The notes under the pieces are model-generated. The model was not told the origin of the DNA. It worked only from the letters and a program-made list of their open reading frames with translations, and did no database searches. 64,000 nt of DNA, taken from Bugulina stolonifera. Lineage: Eukaryota; Bryozoa; Gymnolaemata; Cheilostomatida; Bugulidae. The stretch is taken from the NCBI GenBank assembly GCA_935421135.1, contig OW285193.1, positions 3,593,996-3,657,995 of the forward strand. Reading direction: 5' to 3'. This document shows, piece by piece, positions 24,978 to 37,400 of this stretch. Made by a program: the position numbers and the translations under genes. How positions within the stretch are numbered: the stretch's first letter is position 1; each line of letters starts with the position of its first letter.

Positions 24978-25325
24978 CCGTTCTAATGTGGGAGTGGCCT
25001 CGTAATGTGGGAGTGGCCTCGTAATGTGGGAGTGGCCTCGTAATGTGGGAGTGGCCTTGTAATGTGGGAGTGGCCTTGTAATGTGGGAGTGGCCTTGTAA
25101 TGTGGGAGTGGCCGTTGTAATGTGGGAGTGGCCGTTCTAATGTGGGAGTGGCCGTTCTAATGTGGGAGTGGCCGTTCTAATGTGGGAGTGGCCGTTCTAA
25201 TGTGGGAGTGGCCGTTCTAATGTGGGAGTGGCCGTTCTAATGTGGGAGTGGCCGTTCTAATGTGGGAGTGGCCGTTTTAATGTGGGAGTGGCCGTTCTAA
25301 CCCCGTTCTAATGTGGGAGTGGCCG
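24978..25325 (+). repeat. Minisatellite, 19-20 bp unit
   Basis: About 17 copies of (gttc)taatgtgggagtggcc. The first block has cctcg/ccttg junctions (19 bp) and the later block ccgttc junctions (20 bp), so two subtypes expanded separately. Confidence 0.92.
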
Positions 25326-28008
25326 TTGAAAGCGGGCATTTGAGGACTTTATGGGTTGTAGCTTGTAGGTGATGCCACTGTAGATATCTCATAGCCTAAA
25401 TTGTCATACATTCAGTCTGAATGTACAATGAGACCTCTATCCAATGGGACATGTACATTGTTCAAGTACATCGTTCATGCACATCAAAGTCCCAAATTAA
25501 CACTGTATTATATTGTAATGTTTTATGCTTTGGATTCTACAAGGGTCAACCATGCACAAAAAGTGCTTACAATCATGAGAAATGGATAATTATATTAGAA
25601 TGAGTAAGATCCAAGACATCGGCCATTAATTATAATAGACGAAAAAGACTTAAACTAAAAATAGACAATAATGTACTGGAACGTTTCAGTGTACGGTTGT
25701 CACACGAGTGTCGACGTTAGCACGGGTGTGGGAAGTGCTTGGTAGTGGTAGTGGGCTGCCAAAGGACCTGGATGGCAACCAATGGCGGATCATGTGTGGT
25801 TGATAACAAACTACTTATCCCATGTAACAACTGCTGGTGCTGTGGTGCTATGAAGCAGAATCTAAGAGGTAGTAGAGTAGAATCGACCTGCAAGGGTCTG
25901 GAGATGACCAAGCAACTATCCCAGGAGGCCAAGTGCATTAATTGGGTGCCTATGACATCCTATTGGTGGGGTGTGTGGTTTCCATCTCAACGACAACACA
26001 ACCGACCAATCATATCACAGTTATGATGTTCTTTGTTCTGCCACAATAAGAGCAGAGCCGCAATTACTGAGAGCGCACTTGTTAATCTTCTACTACTACA
26101 TTGCTTACAGTGCTAATCAACACTATTGTATATCAACTATTATATCTAGTTATAGGCTTTTTGCACGCACAATGTGCAAAGTATTCTACACTACTAGATA
26201 TACATTGCTGTGAAGTCTTGGTGCATAGGATACATACAAACCCAGTGTCTACTTAGGGTGACAACCTAGGTACTGGGTAACAGAGCTAGTATAGTTCACC
26301 TGCAATGCTAGCAGGTGGACAGTAGTACATACACATACAAGGAGTTATACACAATAATAATTACTTGTATATGCATGTAAAGTGCCATTAAGTTAAGTCA
26401 TCGATTAGCCGTGCATGTATTCTCAACTAAGTTGAATACAGGGATGTTGCAGATGTGTCCCAGGTGACCTAAGGTCTGTACACACTCCACTGGGAAATTG
26501 TAGGTGTAGGTGCAGTAGGTGCAGGTGCAGAGAACGGCTACCTAGCCAAGCAACTTCTTTGCCAAGTTACATGTACATTTCAAGTGATCAGCAATGTTCA
26601 GATTATCAATGTACTAGCACAACTCAGAGTATAAGTATGCATAAGAGTGTATTGTATGAACTTGACAGCATAGAAAAATTGCACAAGAGACTGCCCTTAC
26701 TAACAAGAATCTGATTCCTTTTATATCTAAAGAGAACAGAAAAGGTCCTTTCGTGGGCTCTGGTCGTTTACCCACAGCCTATTCAGAAAAGAGGACAACC
26801 GAAGGTAGAGCCATCCTTCACGATAATGAAATAATACATGTATGTATAAATCACATTACTTAGAATATGTGTAAGTGTATAACAAAAATGATACAACGAG
26901 AAGACAGTCTTATAGTATAATAAATGGCACTGGTCGGGATCATATACATGTAACAGAACTATCTGAGTATGACTTGAAACATCGGTGTCCTTCTAGTGAG
27001 AGGGGAAGATTGGTGTCCTTCTAGTGAGAGGGGAGGATTGGTGTCCTTCTAGTGAGCGGGGAGGATCGGCGTCCTTTTAGTGAGAGGGAGGGAATGGATG
27101 GAGTTGGTTGTCATACCTGCAGCATGGGGAGGTAATACCTGCATGGATGGTTCTGTATGGTGATGAAACAAAAACAACCTGTTTAATATGGCTGCTCAAA
27201 GATATTGCAGTTTATGATTTTTAGTACATGTATATTGTAACTAGCATGTCTCACCTGTTTCAGTTTGCTTGAGCTCCGCTATAGAATGAAGAATTTCTAC
27301 CCACCAGAGGATAAACTGGTAGGAGAGGTAACTGTGTATCAGCCCGGGAAATTCAATCACCAGAGAGCAAGCTCAGTATGACTTGAAACAACAGTGTCCC
27401 TCTAGTGAGAGGTTGGGGGCGGATGGAGGTGGTTGCCGTTCTAGCGGCATAGGAGGTAATCGCTGCATAACTTGTTGTTTCGCAAAGGTGTTCACCGTGT
27501 AAAATGAGACTGGACATTAGATTATGGAAGTATGTTGTTTAAATTCCATTTTTCTATCTAGGTAGGTTGGACTTGGTTTATGTGGTGTTCTTCACAATAT
27601 TTTCTCTTTAATTGTTTAATTGTATGATCAAAATGATTTTCTGTTATTTTAACTTTGGCATAACAGCTTTGTGGGAAGCTCTAAATATGTTTGTAACTCG
27701 TCAACTGTCTCAAGGGGCATTCTCTGGTCTTTGTTTCATTTTTAAAAATACTTCAACCGTTTGCATTGGCCAGCCGAATTCTCTCCATATTTCTAATAGA
27801 ATTCCACCTGAAAAATGCAATGTTGTTTGTAATAACATAAACATTTTGATGCATTTCTGTTGTGTCTCACCATAAATCCTAAGAGATTTTTATGTACATT
27901 ACCTTTCGTCTTTCGTTCCTACCTAACGTAAACTTGTGAATCTTCAGATGTTGGAGCGGTGGAAGTAGTTTCAACATTTCCTTGTGTCGGAGTAGATGCT
28001 CTACTCAC
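25326..28008. other. Intergenic, no supported gene
   Basis: Several short open frames (for example 25739-26026 and 27612-27875) lack splice context or recognisable domains. The only clear structure is the small minisatellite at 26995-27095. Confidence 0.3.
26995..27095 (+). repeat. Minisatellite, about 30-bp unit, 4 copies
   Basis: Four imperfect copies of ggtgtccttctagtgagagg followed by ggaagatt-like sequence. A further single related copy (gtgtccctctagtgagagg) occurs near 27395. Confidence 0.8.
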
Positions 28009-28092
28009 CAGCTATCTCTGTCTTTATCTCAATATCATCTTCTTCACCTTCTTCAGTTGGCTCATCTACTGGTACCTCCTCATTTGCAGACA
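28009..28092 (-). CDS. Candidate internal exon, acidic peptide
   Basis: 84 bp bounded by ttattcag on the minus strand and a gtgagt donor. It encodes an acidic segment with EEVPVDEPTEEGEEDD. It lies downstream of the stop of the neighbouring minus-strand gene, so it would belong to another gene or an alternative 3' end. I recognise no domain. Confidence 0.35.
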
Positions 28093-28494
28093 CTGAATAA
28101 CAATTTGTATGATTATTGGGTGCAAATTGTGCTAAATTAAATATCAATATTTTGAGTGTCCATGTACTGAGCTTATGCCAGTTCTGCTGATTTGAGGACA
28201 TAAAAAACCTGTTGTAGATTGTTTGGTTTTAAGTTTCTAATGGACTGTGTAATGTAATATACAAGATGAAATGTCGACTGCGGGGATACCAAGTTTTAGA
28301 CTTTTGGCATTCGTCATACAGAAATCCCAGTCTTTTTTTTGCTGCTCAAGTATCTTCACTAAAGAGGTTGATCTAAAACATAAATATGACCACCGAGAGT
28401 GAAACATATTTTCCTACTCAAGTTTTAGCGGAGAATTATGGTGCTAGTGTCTTAGACCATGGTAGTTACATTTCATTAAAATGTTTTATACCCG

Positions 28495-30674
28495 TTAGTG
28501 CACTAGCTTTGGAAATCTTCTCTCCATGAGATCTCCTTCAGAGTCAAAGAACATCTTATTTCCGTCTTCATCTACTTGGAACCACCCTCCTGACCACCTC
28601 CTCAGGTAGTCGGAGATGTGATTGAAAATCCATTTAGTTGCAGTCTACATTAGACAAATTGATAATATACTCATGGTGAAAAATAATTTCTCTTTTCTTG
28701 AAAACCATATTATAGTGAGCACTGCACCATCTAAGCACTATATACAAATTACCTTGTTTCTCTCCATAAAAAGATTTGGTTAATATGGTACGCCCTCTTG
28801 TCGCCCGACTTGCCAAACTTCGCCCTTCTAAACTGACCTTAGAGACGGCAGAAACCTTAATTTGGCAAGCTAGGAATGACTCTGTAGCCTCGTTTATATC
28901 TTCATTTAGCCTGAAGTGGAGTCGCACCATAACTTCATTGAAGATATTCTCAGGGTGGTGATTGGTGCATCGAGTTATGCTTCTACAGAAGATTGAATTT
29001 ATATTCTCTTCATTTGGAGATTAATGGTCAGCAAACAACTTTAATTTAAAATAGCATAATTATATTACATTTGTATATACTAGTATTGTTGCAAAATGGG
29101 TTCGAACAAACCTTAATTCGTGAAATATTCTCTCCGCTGTCTCTGTCACGGTGGAGTATAAGGATATGATTCTATGTGTGTTAAGAAAATGATTTATATT
29201 GCTGTGAAATGGTGCTCCAAACATTCTTTTTGGGTTTGCTGAGTATTTTGGAGTATCCAATGCAAAATCTACATGTCATCAAGTACGAATGAAGCACATC
29301 TCTGGAATTTTTTTGATTAGCCGGTTGATACATTAGTCTTTGTACATGTATCTCAGTTAACAAATCTAGTATCTCGTATTATTTCTCTGCATTCTCTACG
29401 ACAGTAGTCATACATTTTAGATCATATATCAACAACTAGTTTACATGTACTTACACTGAAAGCCAATCTATTTGTGTCATTTGATAATTTTTTGTCATAG
29501 AATTATTATAAAATAATTTAGAAGTGCATTGTGAGACCATGGCTGTTAGAAGAGAACATCGGGAAGCGTTCAAAAATTTTGGGATGTTGGCTTCCAGACA
29601 ACATAAATTCCTGAAAATCGAATTTCATCTAACACTAGTGGTTTAATCTGTATTAAAATAACATTGTACCCGTATCTGTGAATTCACTAGTCAGTCTGGT
29701 GTCCACTGGTTAGGGGTGAAACTATGTTGGATAATATGTTTTCTGATGAGGCCATAAAAAACAGTGTTAACTCAACCAATATTCTGAGCATTATAGACTT
29801 TCTACATGTACATAGCTTGGATAGACCTCTTAGTAATAAATTGGATTTACAAAAATGTAGGTTTACCTCTCTTTGTGCTGTACTTGTCGCAAACTTGATG
29901 GCAGAAAGTAAACGAGCAGAATTGGGTCCATGTCGACTTGCAAGTCAACAAATGAAGTCATTTTTAAAATTTTGGAGGCAAGTCAAGTCTAAGTCAAGTC
30001 AATGCTGCCTCAAGTCAAGTCAAGTCAGCTGTCATGCAAGTCACAAGTCAAGTCACGTCAAAGTCGACTTGTCTACTTGCAAGTGGAAATGCGAGTCAAG
30101 TGGGAGACAACTGCAAAAGTTTTGCAATTTCCAAAAGATCAATTCTTTCTAATGTGTTGTTATACAATTACTGCAACTAGCCTAACTGTTAACTTTTTAT
30201 CTATATCGTCCATGTACATGTCATTTGTCAAAATGATAATATGATGACATCTTCCTTTCATATCTACCCACTCACCCACATATGCCACTTTAGTTTAGGC
30301 CTACCAGGCCTACCTAGGCCCACCCGCCTGCTTAGATATAAGGCTATTAGAAAGCAATTTGGACATCACTACAGCCATTGTATAAAATTTTACAAGTAAA
30401 GCATTTTATCATTCGCAATGATTCAATAGTCTAGGAAATAAAAATTCCAAGTAGAAAATTGTTAAATTGACTACCTGGTAACTTATCATATGTTGCAAGA
30501 GTGCAAACTACTTTATTTTTCTTGTTCAGTTGAAAGATGCCATTTTTCCCACATCCACAACGGTTGATGACTGTGGGTTCACTTCTATCTTGTGTTGATA
30601 TTAAGGCCCAGCATCTCAAGAGGAAGGTCTTGATGTAGAGGTCCTGTCCCTTTAGACCATCATCAGATTGGCCC
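28495..30674 (-). CDS. 3' part of an unrecognised multi-exon gene
   Basis: Four minus-strand exons join in frame: 30674-30475, 29268-29112, 28982-28838, 28644-28495, ending at TAA 28497-28495. Each has AG/GT borders and phases match (1, 2, 0). About 215 codons are visible; the first exon starts in mid-codon, so more exons lie upstream (above 30674). Visible features are a CGCGKNG stretch in the first exon, an RLHFRLNEDINEATESF segment, and a Trp-rich C-terminus with RRWSGGWFQVDEDGN. I do not recognise the family. The 28838 donor (gtcagt) has an alternative, gtttct, 30 bp upstream in the reading direction, also in phase. Confidence 0.55.
29960..30100. repeat. Degenerate CAAGT/AAGTC microsatellite
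   Basis: Dense repetition of caagt and aagtc units. The open frames at 29724-30244 pass through it and are not credible genes. Confidence 0.75.
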
Positions 30675-31390
30675 CTAAGAACCAGGTACATGATCTATGT
30701 GTATGTTGTAATAATGAAAATGGGCACACTGAGTACTGTAGTAGCTCCCAGCAGTGTGCTGCTCTATTTGCTTACTATGATTGGTGTAGTAATAGCTCTA
30801 TTGCTGGAGACAACATGTTGGATAAAAATTTGATAGATTGGAACAGTTACTTATTCATTAGTCTAGCAATAATTTTGATCGCTAGCTGGAATTCTTGAGC
30901 AGAGCTGCAATTTATACATAATAGGCTGCGAGGGACAGGTACACTACAAAGAACCTACTTGTACTTATGCACATATACATACGAGTTGTGCATAGCCACT
31001 AACCTGTCTACACGTATTTCCCAGCTCCAATAAAATATTGGATTAATATCTCTTGTGAATGTGATATTACAATGTTAGTCATTCACAGGTTGAATGAGCA
31101 CAAATTTTTAATTACACATACATTTAAATAGGAATTTTAATGGTTTATACTACTTATCATAACCGCATCCAATTGCAAGAAAGAAAAGAAAATGTGATTT
31201 TTTTGGTTGGAGTGATATGCTGAACCGTAATTTTTGCTAATTTGTACATGTACATTTAAAAGCTTAATGAAGCATTTGTAGAAAATATTTAAGGATGTTT
31301 GATCAGCAGCTCCCTTAGTTTATTGTGTACTTACTGGTTCAATAATTGATCTGCCAGTCTCTCTTTATGCCTGAGCCTCACTTCACGTTA

Positions 31391-31515
31391 AATTTTCATG
31401 TTTGGGTGAGCTCTCATGAGATGTCTGTTGTGTTGCAGATAACCCTCATCGTCTAAGTTCCACAAATAGCAATCAGCATAGCCACAGAAGACTGGTGCCG
31501 GTATAGGGATCATGT
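31391..31515 (-). CDS. Candidate terminal exon with zinc-finger-like peptide
   Basis: Minus-strand exon after a ttgttttag acceptor, ending at TAA. It contains the pattern C-x4-C...H...H in CGYADCY and HNRHLMRAHP. It may be the end of a separate gene or an alternative exon of the gene at 28495-30674. It is short, so confidence is low. Confidence 0.35.
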
Positions 31516-32410
31516 CTAAAACAAAGTTATGCTCTGGTAAGCATACTTCAATGTTGAAGCTGATGCTCGCTGAAATTTTTAACCCTATCCAGCTACATCT
31601 ACATGTATATGTGGGTGCACTCACTATGCTTAAAGCACCAATCCTAAATAGCAGGATGCACTAGTATGTAACTGAAACTTATCTCATGGCTTTATTTCAA
31701 GCACTATTGCTTTGGAACTTTGCCCAATAACAGCCACAAGATATGTAGCCTCACCTTCCACACATCTTTCACTTCATTGAAGCATGAGTTTGCCAGCAAA
31801 CTTAGGGGATATCCTAGTATTAGCGAAAATGCTTAGTTGTGTAACCAAAAACTACTTCATGGCACTGTTGTTTTGAAAATTTGACCTATAGCAGCTAAGA
31901 AAGTTAGTAGCCACACCTTCCCAGCGCCTTACAATAATTATATTGTATAGTGATTTAGAAATTCATCATAAAAGAATTCCCATCACTAGCCCTAAAGCCT
32001 AGCTACAATTAGTATTCTATGTAGTTTTCTTTAGTATGCAATGTACCACTTTATGCCATATTCGTATGCTTTGTTGATTACCATAGTAAGCCTTGCTTCA
32101 TAAACTATGGGTATAATGCTACGCATACATGTACAGTAATTTTGACAAATTATGGTCAGTGTACAACAGTATTGACAAATTGATGCACACTTATGCACGC
32201 AATGAATCTTACGATTTCGTCCTTTTTACTCAATAACGTCAGTTCTATCTCAATCCTTGAAATTAAATTGTTTAATTTAATTTTGATGCATAGTACATGT
32301 ATATGTGTCAGATGATGGTGTGTTCGTGACTATCACGGCACGAGGGTATTTCAAAAGTAGAAATATGAATATTAATAGTAAAAGTTTGTGTAATGAACTG
32401 AGTAGTTTGC

Positions 32411-32457
32411 AATTGTCTTCTCTTGCTAATCAAACCAATTGGGAGAAGATAACTTCT
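32411..32457. repeat. Palindromic mini-element, copy 3
   Basis: attgtcttctc...gggagaagataac foldback, related to the copies at 19322 and 22080. Confidence 0.5.
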
Positions 32458-32489
32458 AATTATTGTATAATTTTGTTACTATAATTGAT

Positions 32490-32537
32490 GGTTGTCTTCT
32501 CACGTTAATTTCCACTTAATTGAGAGAATATAACTCC
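32490..32537. repeat. Palindromic mini-element, copy 4
   Basis: gttgtcttctcacgttaatt...aattgagagaatataac foldback, only 33 bp after copy 3. Confidence 0.5.
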
Positions 32538-32883
32538 TAACAATGAACGCCTTGATTCAATCATACAAACTTATATAACTGCATGTATTGAATAAATTAA
32601 TTATATAATAATGGTGTACTTTGGTTCTATTTAAATCGTAATGGATATAATATGTGCACTCAAATATTATCTCCTCTGGTGGACATACAATGTGACTTCT
32701 TGTGTTTTAGAATTTTAGCCGAGTGACAGAATTGGGACTACTTCCCCTGTAGAATTTATATGCTCTATATGTCATCCAATCAGCAAGTACTAGCAAGTCC
32801 ACTCTATTCAAGTATATTTCCTTCAAGTGAGATGTATATCAGGTAAGACATAAATTATTGAATATGGAGTAATTAACTTTACA

Positions 32884-32889
32884 GATACA
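32884..32889 (+). repeat. Target-site duplication, left
   Basis: GATACA, matched by 42658-42663 on the other side of the element. Confidence 0.88.
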
Positions 32890-33432
32890 AGTAGTATAGT
32901 CAGTGCAGATCTGCACAGACACCCGGTCATTTCCGCGTCTTATTAGCCCTAGATCCAAAAACTCCCCGGGCGGACGACCACCCCACCCGTCCTCTCGCCC
33001 CCTCCCTTTCCCTAAACCTCACTCTATGTGCAAAGCCCTAGAACCTACCCCCCGATCGCGGGTGGGGTTTCAAAAACCTCATCGGCTGTTCCGTAGAACC
33101 CAGTCTAAAGAGCAAACCCCTCGCCCGGTCCCACGGCTCGGGCGAGGGGGCGCGCGCGTACGCGCGCGCCCCCCCGCCCCGCGAACCCCACCCGTCCTCC
33201 CTCCACCCGTCCCCGCCCCTCCCCACCCCTCCCCACCCCAAACCCCTCCGCCTCGCCCTCCGCCTCGCTGCGGTTCTCGTTTGCGAGTCCAGCCGTGGCC
33301 CCACGCCGCCGTCCCCCCGCCCATCCCCCGCCCCTCCCCCGCTCTCCCGCCCCAACGACCCGTCGTGGCCCTCGCGGGCGGACCGTCGGCTGGAGTAGGG
33401 TGAAGCGAAGGAAAATACGGGTTAGAGTAATG
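32890..33432 (+). repeat. Left terminal inverted repeat (543 bp)
   Basis: The same length as the right copy and nearly identical; I found one difference, near 33365 (cgtcgtgg against cgtcgcgg). Very GC-rich compared with the flanks. A perfect 14-bp palindrome GTGCAGATCTGCAC lies at 32903-32916, 13 bp from the tip. Long open frames in all strands here come from the GC-rich composition. Confidence 0.95.
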
Positions 33433-33854
33433 ATAGGCTACATCCGTGCGGAGTGCCCGTGCAGAGTTTACGACGCTGACTATACTACTATAAGAAACTT
33501 ACCGAGTGGTGGTGGTGCTTCCGGATGATTTCTTCGCCGGGGACTGTTGAGACTGAACTGGTTGGGGTGACACCGCACTCGCGCGCTCCTCCGTTCGAGC
33601 GCCCCCGGACCTTCGATGAAAGACTCGCGTCTTAACCCTCATTTTCCCCGGACCCTCCCCTAGGGAAATCACCCGTCCCCGTGACGAGTGGCGAGGGAAA
33701 GTGAAGGCGGTGGCTCTTCCGCGCTTCAAACCGTGGACTTCGCGAGGGGGTTAGCCGACGACATCATCGCTCGGAGGGGTAGAAATAGAAATAGATAAAC
33801 GGGATAGATGGATGCTTGTCTTCTCATCGCCATCATCATCGCCATCATCATCAC

Positions 33855-33908
<54 letters not shown>

Positions 33909-33920
33909 CATCACCATCAC

Positions 33921-33957
<37 letters not shown>

Positions 33958-34306
33958 CAAATAGACCCGCCTCTACGATGATGTCGTTGACTCGCCACCA
34001 ATTTCTTTGACCACCGCGTCCACTTTCCCCCGGGTAGCAAACTCCGATAGGGAGAGAGCGCATCGTGCGCGTGCGATGTCACCCCCCACCTACGAATGAA
34101 GACAATAGAAGAAATGTGAACTGATAAGGGGTGAGTATGAGCGGAAGCTGCGCTAGTACCGTCTACCCCTTTGGTTTGGAGAGGTAAATGGTTTTTAATG
34201 TATTAGCTAGTGTTTTATTGCTCGGTTTTAAGGCTACAACCGGTAAACCCTCCGTTTTGAGGACGGAGACCCCTTACAATAGAGAGTGAATGTGAAAAAA
34301 AATTAT

Positions 34307-34347
<41 letters not shown>

Positions 34348-34419
34348 AGGGTTATGATGCACTGTTCGTTTACTCTCCGATTTATCGAATGAAGTAGTCT
34401 CATCTCCGAGAAATCAGTA
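33433..34419. other. Left internal region of the element, no convincing gene
   Basis: It contains a trinucleotide CAT tract, an AT dinucleotide tract (34312-34346), and a copy of the element's terminal 14-mer at about 33475. A minus-strand open frame at 33499-33729 ends next to a gtaagt donor but starts at TTG and has no recognisable domain. A possible alternative last exon of PolB (acceptor near 34095) could be joined in phase from a gtgagt at 34446. I think the unspliced end is the true one. Confidence 0.35.
33824..33954 (+). repeat. (CAT)n microsatellite
   Basis: About 43 CAT triplets with a few CGC/CAC variants. It produces His- and Met-repeat open frames that are artefacts. Confidence 0.95.
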
Positions 34420-37400
34420 TTAACATTCTATAGGACTCGTACTCACCCCGTCTTCCGCAACCTTCCGCTTACCGTAGAAGTAGGTGAGTCCGGTCTTTAG
34501 CTGGGTATAGCTATACGTTTGATTTCCTCTTCTGATAAAACCCCGATTGTCTCCTCTCACCGACTCCCCTGTTTTGAGCACGGAGAGGAACTTCTCTTTG
34601 GTTAGGGTGTTTCCTCTTTTATTTAGTCCTTTGCTACTATACTTGCTATCGCCGTCAGCGGACCAACAAAAGTAAGTTTTTGAGTTGAGTGCGATGACCC
34701 CCTCCCCCCGAAACTCCTCCTTAAACAGACCAGGGGTTCGTGTTTCGTATCGCTGCACCTTCTCACAACATTCCCTCATCTCCCACTCTTGCCCGAGCAC
34801 CTTGGTTGTGATAAAGTCTCCCTTGTGGCTATCGCAGAAGGGTCTGGGAAACCATTTACCATACTCTCTGTAGAACTCTTCTTTTTTATCTTTTCGGATG
34901 ACCTCATTTATATTGCGAGCACTCAGGGCCATGTAAGCGCTATCCGTATCCATTTCTACGTACTCAAAGTCCTCTCTGCTGACGAATCTGTGAAAATAAA
35001 TCGGGCGAGTTAGAGGTTGCTGACACCGAAGAATAAATAGAAAAGGATTTGATAAAATCTTTGTATAGTCTAGTTCTACTCACCTATCCATAAAGTCGTA
35101 GTAGAACTCTAGCATCCTCAACTTGGCTCTCTGGAGGATGACGAATCCTACGACGGATGGAACATCCATTCGAATCTAAAAGAAAGAGAGAGAGAGAGAG
35201 AAAATTCACCCTTCCACTCGGAAAAAGTTTTGTCAAATCAAGAGTCAAAGTAAGAAAGATTGTCAACACTTACCTTTTTCTTGTGAAGCTCTATCTCAAA
35301 GTAGTTTTCGTCGACTTCGTTGAGACTAGAAAAGTGCCTACTCCTCACTTTGACGGCCGCCCCCTCTACTGTCTCTACATACTTGACAGTCTTATGTTTC
35401 TCTTTATTTGTTATGGTCTTTCCGTAGGCTGAATTCCCAACGAGCTTGCTGGTGCTGGCCAAGAGGGCCAGATCAGGGTCCAGATCTCCCCCTCTCCTTG
35501 CGTCTGAGACCGAAGAACCAAAGTCTTTGAAGACGGCTCGTGGGATAAAGTGAACAAACTGATAGACCCTGGTAATTATCAAACCTTGATCTAGATACCA
35601 TCTAGCCAGATCGGTGAGTAGTGTGATTCGCTCGCCAAAAAGACTCCCCACGAGCATTCGCTGAGGTCTCTTCAAGAATCCGTTCTGTTTGGCAAAAGCG
35701 CGCATGTGTTCGCTAAGGTGTTCTCTTCCCACATTTATATTCTTGAAAATAGGTGCCATCTCAGAGAACTTCGCTTTTAGCTCTTCGGGTACGGAAATGT
35801 CACACTCCACTAAACCGTAGTACTCTCCACTACGAATACTGTTGATTATTTTATCGAGGTTGACACAACCCCTCTCTGGATAGAGAGAAGAAAAGAAGAC
35901 GGAGAGAAATGTCCTAACCTCTTCATCCGAACGAACTCGCGCTCCCCACTCACACTCCCGAGTGGTGATGAGCTTATAGCCTAGAGCCTTGATGTAATCT
36001 TCTTTCCTCGCAGTGTCCACCCGGAGCTCTTCATTCGTCATGTTTCTGACACCTTTTCCATTCCCTCCTAGCTCGCACTCGTGTCCGTGCCAGTAGCAAC
36101 CGTGGAATTGGTACACAGTCCGACTCTGTTCGCTATAACCATCCACCGGTAGGTTGTGACAGCCTATCCTCATTTCTCCTCCATTCTGTTGGTGAAGGAT
36201 GACCTCTCCTCTCTTCCACGATTGGAACTCTAACCATCCATGCGCCACTTTGCTGAACTTTTTAACGGGTTCCAGAGCAAAGCCTCGGCTCTCTAGCCTC
36301 CGCCTGGGATAACCCGTAGGCATATTCCCCATCATGCAGTATAGGTAGAGAGCGTTGGCATCGACTCCCAGAATGGACCTACAGGGTTTTGCGGATGTGC
36401 CATAAATCTTCTCTCGAATAGAGGTCACTCCAACTTCATGATGTCTGTGAAAGATGATGCTTGGCCCTCCCACGAGGTTATCACGGAGAGTGTGGTACAG
36501 ACTTTTGCTCTCCTCATTGAACAGACATATGGGTTGTGAGTTGCAAAGTTCGCCTCGGAGAGACATTAACCTATGCAGCGGGAGAGCGGCTTGCGGAGGA
36601 GAGTAGCCGTAAGGTCGGGCCTCCACCTCCATAAACAACCATCTGATAGCCAAGCCTGGAAGCGAGATTGCAGATTTCAACATATCAATACCCTTTTGTC
36701 GATAGATAGAGCTCTGACGTGCAATGGCCTCGATGAATGGGGCCACATCAAGGTTGTTGTACCAGATGAGGAAATCCCTGAACGTTTCCATGTTCTCTCT
36801 TTCCCACACGAGCTGACAGTGGTGATAATCTTGCTGGCTCAATTCTTGCTGAGTCAGCGAGTTGAAAAAACTCTCTCGGGGAGGGAGTCCGTGATGATCC
36901 AACCTTCTCAGGGAATCTACCCAGTCGTAAGGAAAGAATCCCTTACTCTCTGACACGCCAAATGCCTTCAAGTATTTGGAGTAGTTGAAGCCTGGTGCGA
37001 TAAAGTTGCATATGTCAAGGAATCTAGAACGTCTACTCTCCACGCAGGACATACTGTTAACACGCTTAACGATGAAAACAAAATCTTCTCCCTCCTCCTC
37101 TTGTAGAGAGCGAAGTAAAGGCCCCTTTAGTATATTTAGGTCATACTTTTGCGAGTTGAAGCCGACCACCGGAACGCTGGAGATGTGCTGTTCTAATTCT
37201 CTTTCTAATCCGGAGAGACCGGACTTCACCCTGTAAGTCGAGACGTTAGAGAACTTGTCGTCAGCAAAGGCCTCTTCTCTATCCGCCCGATCCGCGAGGA
37301 AGGTAGAGAGTCGCTCGCGTACATCCTGGAATCTTTCTCCGAACAAATCTCCTGCCACGTCAGCAATCTTTGCTATGTATTGGACGAATTGACGAATGCA

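Larger units (their letters stand above)
31516..32883. other. Intergenic with a diverged tandem duplication and two palindromes
   Basis: 31680-31770 and 31850-31925 are diverged copies of one segment (catggc...ttgcccaataacagc and catggc...ttgacctatagcagc). Foldback mini-elements lie at 32411-32457 and 32490-32537. No gene is supported. Confidence 0.4.

Noticed and set aside
24978..25325. CRISPR-like array
   Set aside because: There are no unique spacers between the repeats; it is a plain minisatellite in animal DNA.
32903..33403. 166-codon Pro/Arg-rich frames in both TIRs
   Set aside because: They follow the GC-rich TIR sequence, exist in several frames and strands at once, and have no domain or splice context.
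33816..34010. Poly-His and poly-Met proteins
   Set aside because: Translation of the (CAT)n microsatellite.
34046..34095. Alternative spliced C-terminus for PolB
   Set aside because: In phase, but the unspliced end DGVSTSPIEC matches the usual end of this polymerase family better.
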